From Manduca sexta (lineage: Eukaryota > Arthropoda > Insecta > Lepidoptera > Sphingidae), in assembly GCF_014839805.1 (NCBI RefSeq), contig NC_051126.1, positions 8,812,609 through 8,876,608 of the forward strand: 64,000 bases of DNA. Direction: 5' to 3'. Below the pieces are notes generated by a model. That model was not told the origin of the DNA. It did not search any database and saw only the letters and a list, made by a program, of their open reading frames with translations. This document shows positions 1-10,338 of this stretch, one piece after another; within the stretch, counting starts at the first letter, position 1, and each line of letters opens with the position of its first letter. The translations under genes and the position numbers were made by a program.

Positions 1-880
1 TAGCGCACTTGCCCCTGATCCATATATAACCAACCTTTTTTGAGAATAAGTTTTACTAATATGAATTATTATTATTAAAATGTTATACTTAACAGCAGAA
101 TTTTTTGTACTCAAGGTATTTTGTTTTGAGCCGACTTAAATAAAAGGGGGTATTAGTTAAAGAAAAACTGAAATACCTTAGTTCAGAGCAACTTTACGTG
201 AATAGGTTGCAACTGTTCGATCAGGCACGTTATCTGGATATAATGCAGCTAAAATATATCAAATGTCATAAGGCCAAATTCTAAGTAATTGAGTTATAAC
301 GCATTCAAAATTGTTAATTCCTACATTTTTGTATGTTTTTTTTTTTACTTTTTAGAAATAAAATGGATTTTATATTAGGGCTACCATTTTTTTATTCCAA
401 CATATCCCGCACACAAAACTCTAATATAGCAAAAAAAATCTAAAATGTTTTGAAGCCCTGATTTACATATATATGGCGCACTTACCCCGAATTTGATTTG
501 ACAGCCATATTTTGTTATAATACTGAGTGATTAAAAATTATCCAAGAGCAATGCGAGTAAAACTTATTTCTCTATGGACTAAAATGAGTGTTTTCTTTAT
601 AATGTTTCATATTGGCGTTTTTTTTTACACAGGCACACTTACCCCATTTCCAGAGGCAAGTGCACCTACTACCATTTTTTGTTACTTTGAGCAAAATATT
701 ATTAATTTATGGTCCGATTTCCTTGAATGGCTATAGGTTGTTATCACAAAATACCAAATATTCTTAAATTAATAAAATTACATTCTTAAGTCAGCACAAA
801 AAGAAATGATATTGCATTGAATCCAGCTATGAAAATTTTATGGCGCACTTTCCTCGACTGACCTTAACTGGTTGAGATAC
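1..880. repeat. Non-coding stretch with four degenerate copies of a GCGCACTTACCCC motif
   Basis: No credible gene is visible. A 13-base motif close to GCGCACTTACCCC recurs at 3-15, 476-488, 633-645 and, more diverged, at 843-853, in AT-rich sequence. The copies share orientation but not spacing, so this looks like debris of an interspersed repeat rather than a tandem array. The 69-codon open frame at 527-736 has no recognisable domain. Confidence 0.4.
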
Positions 881-1375
881 TAAGTACATCAGCCATTTTT
901 AATAGAGATGAAACAATAGGATACGATCTGTATACTGATCAAAGTATCTTCATCATACTAGATCTGGAGTATGCCTACTGGGGAAACCATGTAAAAAAAA
1001 TGTGCCAAGTACATTACCTCGTAGATGGTGCGGAAATGTGTGCATACATATATTAATAATCTGTACATATGAAGGAGTGGCGAACAAATAAATTTTTCAA
1101 CTTTTAAAATAGCGATATCTCGCGAACGGTGATTCGTATGAAAAAAAAGTATTAGAGCAATTGTTGTAGAGAATTGTATGATCTACAAGTACTGTCTGAC
1201 CTATTTTTCGATAATACCTCCAGTTTCAGAGAAAAATGGGAAAAACCGAAATTTTTGACCTTTGACCTTGAATAAAATCTTTTGAACACATAGGATCGAA
1301 GTGGGACTTTTGACATTTTATTGGTTATGATGTATTTAACGTCTATACCAATTTCCAGCTCTATGTGAATTTTTC
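881..1375. other. Non-coding, repeat-like sequence left of the TTAA element
   Basis: No gene seen. Part of it (about 1080-1375) has the look of an older dispersed repeat into which the palindromic element at 1376-1670 inserted; the sequence resumes at 1671. I found no ends for this outer repeat. Confidence 0.3.
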
Positions 1376-1670
1376 TTAAGGCGATACCTCAAGGTCCATT
1401 TTCATACATTTTGTTTCACCTTTAATCTGGGTATTAAAACGTAAAATAATTAATAATCATGGATATTTCGGCCTTTAAAATTTAATATGACGAAATTTTA
1501 AAGGCCGAAATATCCAGGATTATTAATTATTTGTACGTGTTTCTTCAACTGCGAGAACTAATCACTAACTAGACGTGAATTTAAATTCTTTACTTGCCAA
1601 TACTTGTTTAGTTACCCAGATTAAAGGTGAAACAAAATGTATGAAAATGGACCTTGAGGTATCGCCTTAA
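1376..1670. mobile_element. Palindromic MITE with 58-bp terminal inverted repeats and TTAA ends
   Basis: The left arm 1376-1433 and right arm 1613-1670 are almost perfect reverse complements, each starting with TTAA followed by GGCGATACCTCAAGG. Nested inside is a second near-perfect palindrome at 1451-1525 (33-bp arms, one mismatch seen). It has no coding capacity. TTAA ends suggest mobilisation by a piggyBac-type transposase, which is inference. A shorter relative with the same inner palindrome and the same right-arm sequence lies at 52998-53174. Confidence 0.8.
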
Positions 1671-1810
1671 CTCACAGGTTTTTTTTTGTCTACTTTGACT
1701 GGACTATTAATTGATAATATGTACATACTAATATTATCTACGTTTTAAGACGCACGTCATGACCTATCCAATATAAATATCATTATCAACTTTTTAAAGT
1801 TTTAGCTTAC

Positions 1811-1895
1811 ATTCTCTTTTTTCTTTTAGTTTAGATTCCTTAATTTGTTCTTGAATTTTAATTTTTTCTATGGTCGCGTCCACAGAATCATCCAT
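1811..1895 (-). CDS. First coding exon of an unrecognised minus-strand gene (partial)
   Basis: On the minus strand an ATG at 1895-1893 opens 28 codons of a very charged, Lys/Glu-rich peptide beginning MDDSVDATIEKIKIQEQ, likely helical or coiled coil. It ends one base into a codon at a good splice donor, GTAAGC at 1810-1805. No downstream exon could be recognised between 1 and 1750, so the gene probably continues beyond the left edge. It is divergent from the gene starting at 2602, with about 700 bp between the two ATGs, consistent with a shared promoter region. The family is not recognised; the support is the start, the charged composition and the donor. Confidence 0.45.
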
Positions 1896-2601
1896 TTTTC
1901 CGCAAAATAGCGCCGCAATAACTTGTTTATAAATTAATTATTATCATCAATTACACAATAATAATTTACAGTTATTGTGGATGAATGTTGTAAATTGCGG
2001 CTAGGCTCATGCTAATAATTGATTGCTAGGCCGTAACGGCTAAACTGTTTTTTTTTTAATAGTTAAGTATCTGCTTATGCAAATGAATCATATCCATAAG
2101 ATACCTACAATGCGATTCAACATTGGAGTGACCAAAAAATTGAGGTCCACAATTCGTAAGCGGGGATTCTCGTAAATTTATCTGGTTTGATAGTAAAATA
2201 CTTACTAAAATGTTGGCTTGACTTCACCTATCAATGTACATACATACGTAGATAATATTGACAGGGGTCGTAAGAGGCACAGTGACCCCAACATAACAGA
2301 CGCCTTCCGCGAAGGAAGGGCGGCAGTTGTAATGCACTTTCTCTGGGACACCAAAAAAAAGGTCCAATGGGACCAGCAAAATTTTAAAAGGGGTCTATGA
2401 GAAAAATATAGTTTGGGCTGTTCTAAAGAGGATTCCTTAACTTTTTTTTTTTTTTGTTGTCATGGATATGAGATATAGTGACTATAGCAACAAGTGATAG
2501 TTATTGAGGAATAAATACCTAATTCTCTTTGACCTAATAAGACGTGGGAAGAACAATAAATTGTAGATAATAAAAAAAGTGTTTCTAAACATTGCTTAAT
2601 A
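1896..2601. promoter_or_regulatory. Divergent intergenic interval, probable shared promoter region
   Basis: This AT-rich interval separates two divergent ATGs (1895 on minus, 2602 on plus) and should hold both 5' untranslated regions and promoters. No TATA box or binding site can be assigned with confidence. A 60-codon open frame at 2218-2400 has no recognisable domain or clear splice signals and is not called as a gene. Confidence 0.35.
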
Positions 2602-5600
2602 ATGCAGAAACCTGATGCCAATGGTTTTATAAATGTCAATTGGCCAAGTACTAATGTTCCGTACGGAGGTATTTTCCATACAAAGATTGCAGCGCCTACA
2701 TCAGAACAACGAGACTTTCTTAAAAGTACGTAATTATCTACCAATTCAACTTATTTTATAATAGATAGGTTCACATAAGTACACCAGAAATAAAAATTGA
2801 ACATGTTTAACCGAGGGATTATATTCGGTTTGTGCATACTTAATGCATTTTATGTAAGGTTGAATGCCTACCAAAGACATTAAACTAAGTATATAGTTAG
2901 TTATAAACCGGACAACAGGGCCAAATATTTGCTCCAAATTACCAATTAGATATTAATACAAAAATAAGATATTTACTGAAAATATGGTAATAGGTAAGTA
3001 TTAGCATTGAAAACGTGCAAATCATGATATGGAAAATATATAAAGTATTTTACATTGAAATTTTCTATTTCACGGTAGATTGAGTAACCATCACATCACA
3101 TATAAGCGTAAATTTTTTGTATGACAATCTTCCCAATGTTCGTTCTATATTATCTTAGAACACTTTGATGCCTACCCAAAGATGTTTTTATTACGTCATT
3201 GTGCCTACCTATCTATTGTTTCATAACCTAGACTGAATTAGACGCGTAGTAGGGATCGAATAATTTAATCAATTCGTTTCTCTTTAAATCTTTGTAAAAG
3301 AAAGCTAAGTAATATTTAATCAATTCGTTTCTCTTTAAAGTTCTACTAGAAGAATCTAAACTAAATATAGCTCAGCGTAAAAAGGACTCCCCCGTAATTT
3401 CTCCTGAAAATAAAAAAACCGAAAAAAATACTTCAAGACCAGCCGTCCGTCCTCGCACATCACGACGTCGCTCTTTATCGACTATTAGGGGATCTGAAGC
3501 AATCGATGACTTTCAGTAAGTACTTACCCATGCATAATAATAGGTAAGTATGTACACACTTACTACCTTATTGGTCTCTGCTTACTACATAGGTGATAGC
3601 GATGCTAGTGAAGTTCTAGCCATGCGCAATTTATTCGTCATTTTTGAACTGATTATACTTAGAAGTAAGAAGGTACAATCTCAATATCATCACATTAGCT
3701 AAATTAAATAGCGCCCGAGACGTCCCGATCACATCTTGGGACGGAATCCACGTGGCGAAAATTGGGTGTACGGGCTGCGCCTCTGCCCACTACTTCAGGG
3801 ATAAAAGACGTGAACGTACATACTAATAATCACACAAATTCAAGTTTTAACTTAGTATATATGTACCTAGCTACTATTTCTATTGTAAGACATTGGCCAT
3901 CGAGTATAATTATAAAAATATATTAAATAATAACTTAGTAGGTAAAAATTATTTTAGGCGTCGTTGATAGGTCTCTGGTCCGTGAGACTATGACTAGAAA
4001 TAATATCTATAGCATCGCAATGTTTATTACGCCTCCAAAATAGCACTGTGAAAGTACTGAGTACTGGCAAAAAGCCTTGCCACGCATGGTTTATAAGATA
4101 ACATGTATACCAAACAGCTTTCTGAAAAAAAAAAGTGTAACAAAAATATCAATGAAAAACTGTGCATAGTATTGAGTTACTAATTGAAGCAAGCACTGGC
4201 AATTTAGATAATTATAGCAAAGAAAATATAATAACAGGAGAGTCATCACGCCACACTAGCACAGTTTTACTCAGTAGGTTTTATGAGTTACAAATTACGT
4301 TGTAGGTGCATAATATGTACAATACCTATAATTATATTTGGTCCCAAGTAAGAAACTGTTTTTATTTAAAATTTTAGGTATTGCCCACAAAAACGTGGTA
4401 TGGATAGAGAAAAGATGAAAGAGAAACTAGCAAACTTGATGACATATGGCGATAATGATAATCAAATAGTAGTACCATCGTCACCATGTTTTGGCTCGAA
4501 ACCACTTCCTAAATTACCAACTTCTAAGGACATGAAGAAAGAATGTAAGATTTTATTTTTATGATTTTGATCATATTATTGATTATATTATGATTCGTTT
4601 ATCTTGACGTTTATGTTTAAGTACCGAATTCTCTTTTGTCTAACTTACATACTATAAGAATCACTTTGAGACATGAGTACCTACTTACCCATTATTTATT
4701 TTTTATTTTTAGTGATAAATCAAATTTGTGAAAGAATGAAATGGCTCGCGGAAATGGAATGTTTGGGTCAAGCCGAGCCGCACAAAATAATTATCAACGA
4801 TCAAATAGCAGAGCGTATTCGGGCACTCGACGCTTTGGGCATCGATACCGAAGGTTCATCAGCTAGATCTACGGCTTCGGGTTTTAGTACAACCAGGAGC
4901 AGGGAGCAATTGCAACTAAATAAACCATTAACGAAAAATGGCACTAGTTCAGGTTAATATATGTTTCAATAATTTTGTATTTTATGTAACAAATAGGCCT
5001 TTTGATAGACAACGATAGGCAAAGTGGGGGAAAATTGATTGAATCCAAAATAAAGAACTCGACTTTACCTGTATTATTATACTTAGCAATCGACGCGACG
5101 TAGCAAATGGCAGTTACCAATGGATCATTTTCATAAATTCATATCCCGTATTCGGTGACATCATGCATGCGGTATGACCGAGTTGATGACTAATTAAGAT
5201 GAAGCATATTAGTTAGTTTATTGCATACTAGCTTTTGCCCGCGGCTCCGCCCGCGTTATAAAGTTTTCCGGGCTAAAGTTTTCCGTTATAAAAGTCACGC
5301 TATATATTTTCCCGGGAGCCTATGTTCTTCCCAGGGTCTCAAACTGTCTCCATGCCGAATTTTATCCTAATACGTTGGGTAGTTTTTGAGTTTAACACGT
5401 TCGGGCAGATCGATGCAGCGGGGGACTTTGTTTTATGATATATTTTTGTAGAACTCTTTAAGAGGAACAATCCCGTCATACATTATTGTTGCATAACTTT
5501 AACCGTTTACGCAGCGCACGCAACAGAAGCTCTCAAAACTAATAAATTGTCCCCGTTTTTGCATCATGTTTCATTACTGCTCCGCTCCTATTGGTCATAG

Positions 5601-7067
5601 CGTGACGATATATAACCTATAGCACTCCAGGAACAAAGGGCTATCCAACACAAAAATATTTTTTCAGTTCGAACCGGTAGTACCTGAGATTAGCGATTAC
5701 TGGTCCGCTCCTATTGGTCATAGCGTGACGATATATAACCTATAGCATTCCAGGAACAAAGGGCTATCCAACACAAAAAGAATTATTCAGTTCAAACTCC
5801 TAGTTTCTGAGATAAGCCATTACTGCTCTGCTCCTATTGGTCATAGCGTGATGATATATAGCCTATAGCACTTCACGAACAAAGGGCTATCCAATACAAA
5901 ATGATTTTTTTTAGTTCGAACCGGTAGTTCCTGAGATTAGCCATTACTGCTCTGCTCCTATTGGGTATAGCGTGATGATATATAGCCTATAGCACTCCAC
6001 GAACAAAAGGCTATCCAACGGAAAAAGATATTTTCGGTTTGGACCGGTAGTTCCTGAGATTAGCCATTACTGCTCCGCTCCTATTGGGTATAGCGTGATG
6101 ATATATAGCCTATAGCACTCCACGAACAAAGGGCTATCCAATGCAAAAAGAATTTTTCAGTTCAGACCGGTAGTTCCTGAGATTAGGCATTACTGCTCCG
6201 CTCCTATCGGGTATAGCGTGATGATATATAGCCTATAGCACTCCACGAACATAGGGCTATCCAACGCAAAAACAATTTTTCAGTTTGGACCGGTAGTTCC
6301 TGAGATTAGCGCGTTCAAACAAACAAACTCTTCAGCTTTATATAATAGTATAGATTAAAGTAATAAAAAAAGGTAGGTTGCTTAAATATCTATTAATTGC
6401 ATAAGTCTGACAGTTTCAGATATTACAATCTACGTAAGTACTTATCTACACCATAAACCCTAGTCATTTCATTGGCTTCAAAGTCTTCCCAGCGATATGC
6501 AGGCGTTGTCGTTTCGGTATGCCTGGTGCACGTGCTATTATAGACGTAATCCTCATAGTTCGTATGAACTTACAAAATTCATTATACAACGTCGCTATTC
6601 GCATTGGCTCATCGTGCAATGGGGCATTGCACGATGTGCTGTTTTAAAAAAGGGAAGACGTGGATTCGATTCCCGCGTGGAAGTAGTTTTTTATATTATG
6701 ATTCGCGAATATTAATTGTGTGTCGATGTCCTCAGTAGTACCTGGCACCAACAACTGAACGCTTATATTTTAGTGTGGGGTCACAACTATAAGTGTAATT
6801 TTTTAATGTTTTGGAATGTCAATTAAGAAATTTGATAGATTATCTGGAAACTACTATAACCTACGTAAATAACTGGCGACATCTTAATAAATGTACATGT
6901 GTCGTGGACATTTTAATAACATAGATAATGCTTTTTCAGCATGCTCAATGCAGAGAAAAGTCTCTGTAACACCCGTGCTCCACGTTTCTAGAAGTAACCG
7001 AGAAGAAAATGTAGCAAGCTACGGCCAATTGCCGTCACTACAATATTCGCCGCGGCGACGTGTTTGA
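2602..7067 (+). CDS. Unrecognised five-exon gene, 277-aa basic protein
   Basis: Exons rebuilt by hand: 2602-2725, 3341-3515, 4378-4544, 4713-4952 and 6940-7067, total 834 nt, stop TGA at 7065-7067. Every junction has GT/AG borders and the phases agree throughout. The start is the first in-frame ATG, MQKPDANGFINVNWPS. The middle is Lys/Arg/Ser-rich (PRTSRRRSLSTIRGS, a possible phosphorylated segment), followed by a predicted amphipathic helical block (INQICERMKWLAEMECLG then a QIAERIRALDALGI stretch), a Ser/Thr-rich tail, and the end SPRRRV. I see no signal peptide, membrane segment or catalytic motif and do not recognise the family. Intron 4 (4953-6939) holds a Helitron. Candidate poly(A) signals lie near 7115. 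The gene converges on the helicase gene to its right. Confidence 0.7.
3262..3341 (+). repeat. Tandem duplication across a splice acceptor
   Basis: A run of about 26 bases (TTTAATCAATTCGTTTCTCT then TTAAA) occurs at 3262-3288 and again at 3313-3339. The second copy is the pyrimidine tract and acceptor (AAAG at 3337-3340) of exon 2 of the gene starting at 2602. The first copy lacks the G after AAA and so is not an AG acceptor. Confidence 0.6.
3711..3815 (+). mobile_element. SINE fragment (3' part)
   Basis: The stretch starting GCGCCCGAGACG and containing GGGCTGCGCCTCTGCCCA matches, with changes, the 3' half of the tRNA-headed SINE at 22479-22734, which has GCGCCCGATATGG and GGTTGCGCCTCTGCATA. 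The tRNA head is missing, so this is a truncated relic inside intron 2 of the gene starting at 2602. Confidence 0.6.
5228..6354 (-). mobile_element. Non-autonomous Helitron with six internal ~123-bp repeats
   Basis: Read on the minus strand the element begins TCTATACTATTATATAAAGC just after an A and ends CTAG just before a T, the A/T insertion rule of Helitrons. A GC-rich hairpin (GCGGGCGGAGCCGCGG) sits a few bases inside the 3' end. Between the ends lie six diverged monomers of about 123 bp starting near 5572, 5695, 5817, 5941, 6064 and 6187. No Rep/helicase coding sequence is present, so movement would need a protein from elsewhere. It lies in intron 4 of the gene starting at 2602. Confidence 0.85.
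6588..6690 (+). mobile_element. tRNA-like SINE relic with a perfect 12-bp palindrome
   Basis: A B-box-like T-arm, GGATTCGATTCCCGC, lies near 6661-6675, downstream of a perfect inverted repeat: CATCGTGCAATG at 6610-6621 and its complement at 6625-6636, separated by GGG. It does not fold as a complete tRNA, so a decayed tRNA-derived SINE is more likely than a working gene. Confidence 0.35.
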
Positions 7068-7426
7068 TTATTAAATTCTCAATTTGTATTTTCGCTTTAT
7101 GTACCATTATTTTTCATAAATAAATAATCAATTAAAAATATTTTTTATTTTAACCAGTCTATACATTCTTTAAAAAATAAAAATATTGGAAGATTGTTAT
7201 TATTTATGAGAACTAGTACAATTATTATCAATCATGGTTTTGTTAGCATTTACATGCACACAGTGTTTTAAGTTGTAAGTAAATTTCCATTCATTTGCTT
7301 AGTACTTGTAGTGTTTTTTTGGACTCCATTGAACAAGTGTTAATGGAGAGATCATGCTTCCTGCAATTGAGTAGAGTAACAGAAATTAAATTCATTATTA
7401 TAGGTACTGTGTTCATTAATATGTAA
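7068..7426. other. Convergent 3' interval between two genes
   Basis: AT-rich sequence holding the 3' untranslated regions of the plus-strand gene ending at 7067 (AATAAATAAATAATC near 7115) and the minus-strand helicase ending at 7427. No gene or repeat recognised. Confidence 0.5.
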
Positions 7427-9313
7427 TTAATCAATTACTACAATTTTTGAAACTTTGGCCTCAGATTCTGCTTCAAATGTAGTTTTCCTTTTCTTGAATG
7501 ATTTTACTTGATGAGCCATCTCTCTACTTGTTTCTTTTTTATTATTCTGAGAAAGTGGTGTATATTTTCTTATTGGCATTTTCAAAGAAAAATTTGTATC
7601 ATGAATTGAATCCATACATGGGCCTTTTTTAATATAACTTATTGTAGTGTATGATGTAAAATGAAAGTCTTCAACAAGGTAATTTTCCACTAATAAGAAT
7701 GCAAGGACATCCTCTGCCACTTCACGGGATAACTTTGGTAACTTTCCTTTATGTCTGAGTGCCACAGGTCCTTTTAAAAACCATGCATCTAATAATTTAT
7801 TTGCTGTAAGCTTTGTGTCTTGATTTTCTGCAATTTCTATAATAGATACCAGAGTTTTACAATGCCATTGTAAATCAATTTCTTCTATTTCACTTTGTTC
7901 ATCACTACAAATATCACACATTTTATTGCAGTCTGTGTCACCCCAGTCCTCATCAAAATGCTCAGCAATGAGTTGTCTCCTGCATGTTGCACCATTGAGA
8001 CAGTACTTGACCATGCCATATAAATGGTCCAAATTACCTATTGAACTAAACACCATTGAGCTAACTTTGAAAATGTCCTGCATACGATACATAGTAACGC
8101 ACTCTGCATGGTTGCCATCTCTGCCAGCTCTTCCACTTTCTTGATAATAATTCTCCATAGTTTTGCTTATAGTGTGGTGAATGACAAACCTAACATCTGG
8201 TTTGTCTATGCCCATTCCAAATGCAACTGTTGCTGCTAAGGCTTGGTATTTTTTTTCATGCCACTTGGTGTGAACTTTAGTTCTATCATTTGCATCTAAA
8301 TTAGCATGGTAACAACCCACTTTTAATCCTCTTTTAGTTAACTCTATTGCTATATCCTCAGAATCTTTTATACTATTAGTATAAATTATTCCAGTTTCTC
8401 CTCTGTAACGGTGCTTTAACAAATTTTCTATTATTGATATACATTCATCCTGTGATGTGGGTTTCTTTATTATTTTATAATATAAATTAGGGCGGTTAAA
8501 TGTGGATTTTATAACCAGACTGCCGGGGATACTGAGCATTTTTTGAACATCTGACAAAACATGAGCAGTGGCTGTTGCAGTCAAACCCAGGATTGGAGTT
8601 TTTTGGAACATACCTGATAAAATGCCCAGATATTTGTAATCAGGTCGAAAATCATGACCCCATTGTGAACAGCAATGAACTTCATCTATTGCAATTCTTT
8701 GCAATCTGCCATTAGCATAACATTTTTGTAAATTGGCCATAAATCTTTTGCTCTTAGCAAAGCGCTCTGGAGTAACATATAGAAGCTTCATATTGCAATG
8801 TTTATCACTAATTGTGTGTAAAATTTCTGTTATTTGTTCTTTAGGAGTGGTACTTGTGATATATTTTACAGCAATCTGTTTTGAAGTAAGTGAGCGGACT
8901 TGGTCCTCAATGAGGGACACGAGAGGACTCACAACAATGGTCAATCCCCCCTGAACCATAGCAGGCAGTTGATAGCATAGACTTTTCCCTGCTCCAGTAG
9001 GCATAACAGCAATAACATGTTGGCCTGATAATGTTGCATTTATGACACTTAATTGTTTGGGTCGAAATGACTCTAACTGAAATACTATTTGTAAAATATC
9101 CTTTACATCATTTGACCATGTATAGTTAGTGCCTTCCCAATCAACTTCAGCCAATTTATCAGATTTCAGTTTGTTAATAGCATGCTTCAATGAATTTTTC
9201 TTTTCATGCAGCATGCGTTGACGACTCTTTAGTTTTACAATTTCGGACTCCACTACACCGAGTTCGGTATCAACATTTTTTAATTCCTCTTCTAGCTCTT
9301 GTGCAGGAGTCAT
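7427..9313 (-). CDS. RECQL: RecQ-family ATP-dependent DNA helicase, RECQL/RecQ1-like
   Basis: A single 628-codon open frame without introns. It unwinds DNA 3'-5' using ATP in genome maintenance, probably in the nucleus. Residues 1-55 are a charged coiled coil, as in animal RecQ1. Motif 0 is SFRPKQ (82-87), Walker A MPTGAGKS (104-111), the Walker B box DEVH (210-213), and motif III GLTATAT (243-249). Helicase C has TVAFGMGIDKPDVRFVIHH (362-380) and the arginine-finger motif QESGRAGRDG (391-400). A zinc site follows: Cys 444, 462, 466 and 469. A winged-helix RQC region follows to about residue 570, then a basic tail KKRKTTF. There is no HRDC domain, and length and layout fit RecQ1 rather than BLM or WRN. 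The absence of introns is notable beside multi-exon neighbours. Identification is firm at family level; the RecQ1 orthologue call is inferred from layout. Confidence 0.93.
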   Translation of the reverse strand: MTPAQELEEELKNVDTELGVVESEIVKLKSRQRMLHEKKNSLKHAINKLKSDKLAEVDWEGTNYTWSNDVKDILQIVFQLESFRPKQLSVINATLSGQHVIAVMPTGAGKSLCYQLPAMVQGGLTIVVSPLVSLIEDQVRSLTSKQIAVKYITSTTPKEQITEILHTISDKHCNMKLLYVTPERFAKSKRFMANLQKCYANGRLQRIAIDEVHCCSQWGHDFRPDYKYLGILSGMFQKTPILGLTATATAHVLSDVQKMLSIPGSLVIKSTFNRPNLYYKIIKKPTSQDECISIIENLLKHRYRGETGIIYTNSIKDSEDIAIELTKRGLKVGCYHANLDANDRTKVHTKWHEKKYQALAATVAFGMGIDKPDVRFVIHHTISKTMENYYQESGRAGRDGNHAECVTMYRMQDIFKVSSMVFSSIGNLDHLYGMVKYCLNGATCRRQLIAEHFDEDWGDTDCNKMCDICSDEQSEIEEIDLQWHCKTLVSIIEIAENQDTKLTANKLLDAWFLKGPVALRHKGKLPKLSREVAEDVLAFLLVENYLVEDFHFTSYTTISYIKKGPCMDSIHDTNFSLKMPIRKYTPLSQNNKKETSREMAHQVKSFKKRKTTFEAESEAKVSKIVVID

Positions 9314-9504
9314 AATTTGTCATAGCCTACCGCCTTGCTAAGTACAAAGTGTTTTATTCTCAATAGAATCTCATGACAACACACATATTAAAAAAAAAAC
9401 TGTCGCGATAGCGCAGTGAACGTTTTTCGTTCACTGTCTAACGTCGTTGTTATATTTCTTTCTACTTCACTGCCTTCCATTCAAGACTCAGACTTCAGTG
9501 TCTA
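9314..9504. other. Helicase upstream interval with a short hairpin
   Basis: This interval should hold the helicase promoter. A perfect hairpin, CAGTGAACG and CGTTCACTG around a TTTTT loop, lies at 9414-9436. Its role is unknown. Confidence 0.35.
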
Positions 9505-9648
9505 GACCATAGAGTAAGTAATATACTACGTAAGAAGAGGCGGCACTTAGTACATTGATTTTGAGTTCAAGCACACATACATGATCTCAGTTTATGTAAG
9601 ATTTTGTACCAACGCTACGCATAAAAAATTTCGCAAGGTTGCCAATTA
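9505..9648 (+). mobile_element. Solo terminal repeat of the 4-kb THAP-bearing element family
   Basis: From GACCATAGAGTAAG onward this 144-bp stretch aligns with both ends of the block at 39328-43330: 39328-39470 directly and 43190-43330 in reverse complement. Shared landmarks include TATACTACGTAAGAAGAGG, CGGCACTTAGTACATTGA, ACCAACG/ATTACGC and the AAGGTTGCCAA end. No opposite end is seen nearby; it lies 620 bp upstream of a THAP first exon at 10268. Confidence 0.65.
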
Positions 9649-10267
9649 ATGTTGAGTTGGACATACAAGAGGCGGTACATTTGTCCCGTACATGACGTCA
9701 AAATGTAATTATATATTGTACTACTTCAAATTTTATGTCGCGGCAGTCGCGTTACTCATTCTCCGTCTCTGGTAAACTATAGGACGAGGGCAGAGAGGTA
9801 GAGAATTGTATCATCGTATGCTTCAAATTACAAAAGGACGTTATTCTACAATGAACATTACGTTACTGCGTTTCGAGTTGCGAGCGAGAGGGAAATATTT
9901 TGAGTGTTAACCAATGACTAAATATAAAGAGGCCTCAAAAGTTAGCTATATGAATAAGTTATATTTATGTTAGGGAAATCGACGCAGAATTGTCAATATA
10001 TATGTCTATCTCTTTTACTCAAAGCTTATTTGGAACGCAACAAAAAAAGACAAAAATAATTGCTTTCTTCGCATATGGCACTATTTCGTTTACTTCAACA
10101 CACTGGGACCGCCTTGCGGCAGAAACGCCATTTTATGGTGGCCAGTCGGCAAGTACATGTAGTGTCAGACGATGTAAACAAATCTTCATAAATATTGAAT
10201 TTAAAGTAATATAATCATATTCTCAATTGTTCAGTGTGTTTATTAGTGTATTTGTTAAGTTTCGAAA
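9649..10267. other. Region upstream of a THAP exon, no gene recognised
   Basis: No gene recognised. A 74-codon open frame at 9990-10214 has no recognisable domain and ends before the THAP start codon; it may be 5' untranslated sequence. Confidence 0.3.
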
Positions 10268-10338
10268 ATGACTCAGTGTTGTGTGAAAGGATGCAAATCG
10301 AATTCACGCAAGAAAGACCCCGAAATATATTTTCATAG
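10268..10338 (+). CDS. First exon of a THAP-type zinc-finger protein (orphan)
   Basis: ATG at 10268 opens MTQCCVKGCKSNSRKKDPEI followed by YFH and two bases (AG) of an Arg codon, ending at the donor GTTAGT. This is the classic start of a THAP domain (C-x2-4-C, then ..FHRFP), a C2CH zinc module that binds DNA in host transcription factors and in P-type transposases. The expected second exon (..FP..W..C-x2-H) was not found downstream; a LINE occupies 10843 onward. Either the exon lies farther away than I could recognise or this is a broken copy. Exon structure and splice phase match the THAP frame at 40703-41266. Confidence 0.6.
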
